This document shows, piece after piece, positions 59,417-64,000 of a DNA stretch of 64,000 nt (positions within the stretch are counted from its first letter, which is position 1; the number at the start of each line of letters is the position of its first letter). The stretch covers positions 45,528,227 through 45,592,226 of the forward strand of contig OY970824.1 in assembly GCA_963853835.1 (NCBI GenBank). The letters are read 5' to 3'. The translations under genes and the position numbers were made by a program. A model generated the notes under the pieces. It saw nothing but the letters and a program-made list of their open reading frames with translations. It was not told the DNA's origin and made no database searches. This stretch comes from Calendula officinalis. Lineage: Eukaryota; Streptophyta; Magnoliopsida; Asterales; Asteraceae.

Positions 59417-60375
59417 AGATAGAGAACATAAAGAGTGAAGCCCTTCGTGGTATGGAGAAGCAGCTAGAAGCAAAGGTGGATGGAACCCTGTATTTTATGG
59501 ATCGTTTATGGATTCCTAAGCACGGAAGTGTTCGCAATATCATCTTGGAGGAAGCACATAAGTCCAATTATTCCATTCATCATGGTGCTGACAAGATGTA
59601 TAGAGATGTCAAAGAGTTATATTGGTGGCCTAACATGAAGAAAGAAATCGCGGTGTTCGTCAGTTAATGTTTAACGTGTGCAAAGGTGAAAGCAGAGAAT
59701 AAAAAATGGTCCGGTTTTCTACAACAACCAGAGATCCCTGAATGGAAATGGGAGCAAATTTCCATGGATTTCATAACCAAATTACCTCGAACGTCTAGTG
59801 GTCATGATACAATTTGGGTAATTGTTGATCGATTGACCAAATCCGCTCATTTCATTCCAATTAAAGAAACTGACCAAATGGAGAAGTTAACAAGAATATA
59901 CTTGAAGGAAGTTGTATCTCGTCATGGTGTGCCTATTTCGATCATATTTGATCGGGATAGTCGTTTCACATCTCGTTTCTGGCAATCGCTGCAAAAGTCT
60001 CTCGGTACTCGCCTCGATATGAGTACTGCCTATCATCCTCAAACTGACAGCCAAAGTGAAAGAACAATTCAAACGCTAGAAGACATGCTGAGAGCCTCTG
60101 TGATTGATTTTGGTGGAAGTTGGGATTCTCACCTCCCTTTAGCTGAGTTCTCATACAACAACAGTTATCATACGACTATTAAAGCCGCACCGTTCGAAGC
60201 CCTGTATGGAAGAAAGTGTCGTCCGCCACTCTGTTGGTTCAAAGTTGGTGATCGTCAAATCACTGGTCCTGAAATTCTACAAGAAACAACTGACAAGATC
60301 TTCAAGATCAGAGATCGCATCAAGGCTGCAAGAGATCGACAAAAGAGTTATGCTGAAATTGTCGGAAGCCTTTAG
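59417..60375 (+). pseudogene. gypsy integrase
   Basis: HHCC zinc region HKSNYSIHHGADKMYRDVKE, WWPNMKKEIAVFVS, then a stop (59665-59667) just before [13 protein letters not shown]. The DDE core follows: [58 protein letters not shown]. All three catalytic acids are present. The stop inside the zinc finger would separate the two halves. Confidence 0.9.
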
Positions 60376-60831
60376 AGTTCGCTGTTGGTGACCATGTGTT
60401 GGTAAAGGTAGCACCTTGGAAAGGTGTTGTACGCTTTGGCAAGAGAGGAAAGCTAAGTCCTCGTTATGTTGGACCGTTTGAAGTAATTGAAAGAATCGGT
60501 GCTGTTGTTTATCGCCCTTCGTCTTCCAAAAGAGCTCAGTAATATCCACAACACGTTTCATGTGTCTAATCTTAAAAAGTTCATTCATCATCCATCATTG
60601 ATTGTTCCTGCCGTGGAAATTAACATCGACGACCAACTCCATTTTACTGAAGAACCTATCGAAATCTCCGACTAGAAGGAGCAAAAGCGAAGAAGAAGCA
60701 AGATCAAAATCGTCAAAGTCAGATGGAACTCCAAAAGAGGTCCAGAATTCACGTGGGAACGTGAAGATCTAATGCGAAAGAAATATCCTCATTTATTTCT
60801 CGTTGTCTCTCCTGTTCGTTCTTCGTCTTAA
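60376..60831 (+). pseudogene. gypsy integrase C-terminus and chromodomain
   Basis: EFAVGDHVLVKVAPWKGVVR, GKLSPRYVGPFEVIERIGA, a frameshift near 60520, then ELSNIHNTFHVSNLKKFIHH and LHFTEEPIEISD. After a TAG at 60673 comes the chromodomain part KIKIVKVRWNSKRGPEFTWE and REDLMRKKYPHLF. This GPEFTWE segment marks the chromovirus chromodomain, which steers integration to silent chromatin. Final stop 60829-60831. Confidence 0.88.
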
Positions 60832-60851
60832 ATTTCGGGATGAAATTTCTT

Positions 60852-60865
60852 CAACCAGGGGAGAA
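60852..60865 (+). other. gypsy polypurine tract
   Basis: CAACCAGGGGAGAA directly precedes the 3' LTR start TGTGATAAC; the AGGGGAGAA is the likely plus-strand primer site. Confidence 0.75.
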
Positions 60866-62941
60866 TGTGATAACTCGATATTTCTGGTATGTAATCTCAT
60901 TTCATTTCTAAAACATTCCTTATTTAGAAAGTTTCTATATTTATACGTTTCTATTTTTGGCATCCAAACACACAACAACACATCTATTTTTACACCATGC
61001 ATGCACTAGTGTTTGATTATTTTAGTCAACACAATATATTATTTTTCTTATGGTGACACACTTGAGCTGAAACACTTCTAAAAATAGTAACCTCTTGTCG
61101 GTTACACAATAAACAAATTTATTTAATAAACGTGACTTGAAGTGAACTAAACTTCGAAACCGACACCTAACCACGACCGACCACTAATGTGGCCGACCTA
61201 CCCTTGCTCGTGACCAACCCAAACCGGCTGAACCCTTCAAAGTGTGAGACTTATCCCTTTTCTTTTATAGTTGATGCTTATCCCTTCCTCAATTCAAACA
61301 AGTTTGAGTTGTACTCAAACACCAACACATACTTACCCTATAAATACCCTCACAAAGCAAACCCTAGACCTCTTGATCTCTCCCTCTCTCTCAGCCGAAA
61401 CACACCACCACCATCATCCGTTCGATCCAAGCAAACCCGAGCATCCCCTTCGTTTTCATTCGATTCCCGATCGCAAGGTAAGAAACCCAATCCCTTTCTT
61501 TTGTTTTCCTTTTATTTCGGTCCCAAGGTCGAAACCGAGACCATGGCCAAGGCCATATGGTCTCGCAAATAGATTATGATGTTTGATCCCGAGCCGGTCG
61601 TGTGCATGGTCACACCATGCATGCGGATTTCGTCCCATGTTCGCATTGTTATTTCTTGTTCATGTTCATTATTGACCCTTGGCTAAACCCTAGAAACCCT
61701 AGATCTAGAACTATTGTTGTGCCTAACCCTAGATCTAACCTTGTTGTGACTAAAATACCCGGATCTAGCCTCAAACCCGTAGGGTTTTGGCCTAGTCGGC
61801 CAACCCTAACCGAACTCTAACCTTAGTTGACTAATAGGTTGACTATTTGACTTAGTTAACTAGATTTGATCATTTGACTTTCGTTGACCCGAAATCATTT
61901 AAACCCTAACCCTAAAACCGTATACATCAAATCATAATTAACCTAGTTGACTTTTGTTGACTATTTTGATCAATGTTGACTTTAGATTGGACTAATTTTG
62001 ACCCATAAGTCAAACCGGGTCAAGGCTTGTGCTCGACCCAAACCGTGGACCCAAACCCGAGAACTATATCGGGCCAAGGCCCGTACTGGGCCCAAAATGA
62101 TTTAAGTAAGCCCATTGGGCCAAAGCCCAACCCTTTGGCCCATTCCTAGCCCAAACCAAACCCAATTAGGCCCAAGCCCAATCCATGGCCCAACTCAATT
62201 GGACCTAAGCCCAACTTGAGGCCCAAGAGGCCCATCTAGGACCATTAGGCCCACCTAGTGGCCCATTAAACTCATTTAGGCCCATTAAGTCAAACCCATT
62301 TCATTTCATGTCATTTCATTTCAAACGCATTTCATTTCATGTCATTTCATTTCAAACCCATTTCATTTCATTTTATATTTAAAAGCCCAATGCATTTCAT
62401 TTCATTTCATTAAAGTCCAATAACCCAAGTTCATTCGATGTCACAAAATATAAAGCATAACATTAATTGCATATCATAAATCACATATCATAATTAGATC
62501 GCCTGTGTTAGCTTAGTTTAATTAGAGCGTTATATCGTTTAGGAAGCTAGGAGGAGCCTTTGAAGGAATCATCTGTCCTATATGTTGCTAAGCTTTGCCC
62601 AGGTGAGTCCACAGCCCCTTTTACTACTTTTTACTGTTTTATAAACTATCTGGGTGGAAAACATAAACAATGCTACCATTTTATTATATGACTGTACAAC
62701 ATTTACATTTTCATTATCACGTTGGCATGACAAATAATTATTATACTGGACTAAGGTGCCAGCAATAATTAACTAGTGGATCTAGACCATGGATATGCAG
62801 AAAGTACTATTGGCTGACACTCATCTTCCCAACATTATTTGATCATTACTTGGTTATCCAAGACATCTTTCGGGAGTGAATATCCATAAAAGAACGATAA
62901 CATACTGGAGTTGAAGTGTTGATTGTGGACTTAGGGGTTGG
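60866..62941 (+). repeat. 3' LTR of the gypsy element, cut by a copia insertion
   Basis: 2076 bp matching 43600 to about 45666 of the 5' LTR, including TATA box, motif blocks and CATTT microsatellite. The match stops exactly at GGACTTAGGGGTTGG, where the 5' LTR continues TATATTAACTC but here TGTTAGGTACTAG, a new LTR, begins. Confidence 0.9.
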
Positions 62942-63243
62942 TGTTAGGTACTAGAAAGTTGTAATAGATAGTCTAGGGGGTAAAGTGTAACATTGTATAT
63001 ATGTTAAGTTTTATTTAGGAAATGGTCCTAACTAACAAGGAATTAAGCCATGGTATAAATACCAAAGTGTAAGGCTTAATTCCTTAACTTTTGCACAATT
63101 ATCATTTCAACATTCCAGCAATTGTTCTCTCACCTTCTCTCTACCTTTCTCTCTCTAAAACCCTAATTTGTTCTTCACTTTTCTCCTCAAAATCATCATC
63201 TAACACCATCTAATGGATTGAATCAATGAATTTGTGCTTTTCA
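62942..63243 (+). repeat. 5' LTR of the right-edge copia element
   Basis: TGTTAGGTACTAGAAAGTTG to GTGCTTTTCA, 302 bp, TG...CA. TATA box GTATAAATACC at about 63052; CTCTCTCTAAAACCC region downstream. Confidence 0.82.
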
Positions 63244-63689
63244 ATTGGTATCAGAGCATAATTTCATCTTGAAAACGATCCAAATCCATCAATAGGTGTT
63301 AAAATCAGAAGAATCAGTGGGTTTTTGAAGGTTTTTGAAGAAAAAGGGGTTTAAGATCAAAAATCAGATTTAAGGTACTATTTCTTGTTATTATGGATTG
63401 AATAGCTTCCTTTTATTGTTATATTAAGCTTAGAATCAAGCTTGGTTTGAATCTAATCCATACTGATGAAGAATTAAGAGTTTTAGGAAAAACCATTAAA
63501 GCTTCAAAGACCCTTTAAATTCAAATTTTCGAATAGATCTAGGTTGTTTTTGGGTAATATAGTTGAAATGGATTGAAGGAAATAGTATTTGGGTCAGTTT
63601 GTGATTAAAATCAAAGAATTTGGGTAAGAAATGAGCATTTTAGGATCAAATTAGTGGGTTTTTTATAGGCTGTTCGTAACTGTTCTGCG

Positions 63690-64000
63690 CAAGAAACTGT
63701 TCGGCCCGAGAACAGTAACAAGTTCGGCCCGAACATCATCAACAACTTCGGCCCGAACTTCAACACTAACTTCGGCCCGAACTACAACCCAACTTCGGCC
63801 CGAACTTTGTCCCAACCTCGACCCGAACTACTACCCAACTTCGGCCCGAACTTTAACCCTACTTCGGCTCGAACTTCTTTCACTACCTCGGCCCGAACTT
63901 CTTTTGTACTTCGGCCCGAACTTCTTTTACACTTCGACCCGAACTTCTTTTGTACTTCGGCCCGAACTTCTTTTGTACTTCGGCCCGAACTTCTTTTCCA
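63690..64000 (+). repeat. array of about 13 TTCGGCCCGAA palindromes in the element leader
   Basis: Units of about 24 bp contain ACTTCGGCCCGAACTTC, an 11-base inverted repeat with a single central base. Variants have TCGACCCGAA, TCGGCTCGAA or CCTCGGCCCGAA. Spacers are A/C/T-rich and vary early, then become regular (TTTTGTA). The array continues past the window edge. Confidence 0.9.

Larger units (their letters stand above)
43600..62941 (+). mobile_element. Ty3/gypsy chromovirus (Tekay/Del-like) with long LTRs, twice interrupted
   Basis: Order: 5' LTR (43600-55180, containing a copia insertion), primer-binding site 55184-55195, extra acidic ORF, gag, protease, reverse transcriptase, RNase H, integrase, chromodomain, polypurine tract and 3' LTR (from 60866, cut at 62941 by another copia element). 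Reverse transcriptase before integrase plus a C-terminal chromodomain places it among plant chromoviruses. The 5' LTR without the insertion is about 2653 bp. All coding parts are open for long stretches but carry many stops and shifts. Confidence 0.92.
62942..64000 (+). mobile_element. second copia-type element in the gypsy 3' LTR, right-truncated by the window
   Basis: 5' LTR 62942-63243, primer-binding site TGGTATCAGAGC at 63247-63258, then a leader without gag up to the window end. Insertion point defined by comparison with the intact sequence at about 45665. The five bases before the LTR are GTTGG and would be the target duplication; the other end is outside. Confidence 0.85.

Overview
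This is nuclear DNA of a flowering plant, a core eudicot and most likely an Asteraceae (daisy-family) species. The evidence is AT-rich DNA, split genes with GT-AG introns, a terpene synthase with the canonical plant exon sizes, dense Stowaway, hAT and Mutator-type MITEs, and three LTR-retrotransposon families. The family-level call is inference: it rests on the acidic, Pro-rich extra ORF ahead of gag in the Ty3/gypsy element and on its chromodomain wording. Nothing bacterial or organellar was seen.

Layout. (1) 1-5423: a minus-strand Ty1/copia element running off the left edge, its LTR ending about 130 bp before a gene. (2) 5555-6661: an intact single-exon GT14 (BC10-like) glycosyltransferase, the best-preserved gene here. 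(3) 6.7-10.5 kb: intergenic DNA with a G-quadruplex-like tract and a degraded LTR carrying CG-rich palindromes. (4) 10.5-13.7 kb: two LTR copies around a non-coding interior with five copies of a two-tier hairpin whose stem pairs covary. (5) 13.7-21.0 kb: a class I terpene synthase with exons 2 (partial) to 7. Its 5' end was lost at the LTR junction, and intron 2 holds a CACTA-like element that carries an exon of a TMEM214-like gene. (6) 21-30 kb: unrecognised fragments, a decayed Gln-rich gene and many MITEs, two with clear target-site duplications. (7) 30.2-31.9 kb: a small conserved plant gene, MGNKPAKEKDE..., with a 5'-UTR intron. (8) 33.9-41.5 kb: a split ubiquitin-specific protease (UBP5/UBP8 type) with frameshifts and a missing exon, hence a non-processed pseudogene. 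(9) 43.6-64 kb: a nested retrotransposon stack. A Ty3/gypsy chromovirus with LTRs of about 2.65 kb is interrupted in its 5' LTR by a complete copia element (TSD TTTAT), which contains a further LTR. Its 3' LTR is interrupted by another copia element that runs off the right edge.

Only the GT14 gene and the small MGNK gene look intact. The terpene synthase is open from partial exon 2 to the stop but headless. The UBP and Gln-rich loci are pseudogenes. The retroelement coding regions carry nonsense changes and catalytic substitutions, many of them C-to-T or G-to-A, as expected of methylated, silenced copies.

The observations most worth a second look are the covarying hairpin array (11.9-13.0 kb), the CGGCCGAA motif downstream of the TATA box in three unrelated LTR families, the blocks of plant promoter motifs in the transcribed part of the gypsy LTR, the TTCGGCCCGAA array at the right end, the gene-carrying CACTA-like element, and the 38-bp minisatellite inside a copia gag-pol region.
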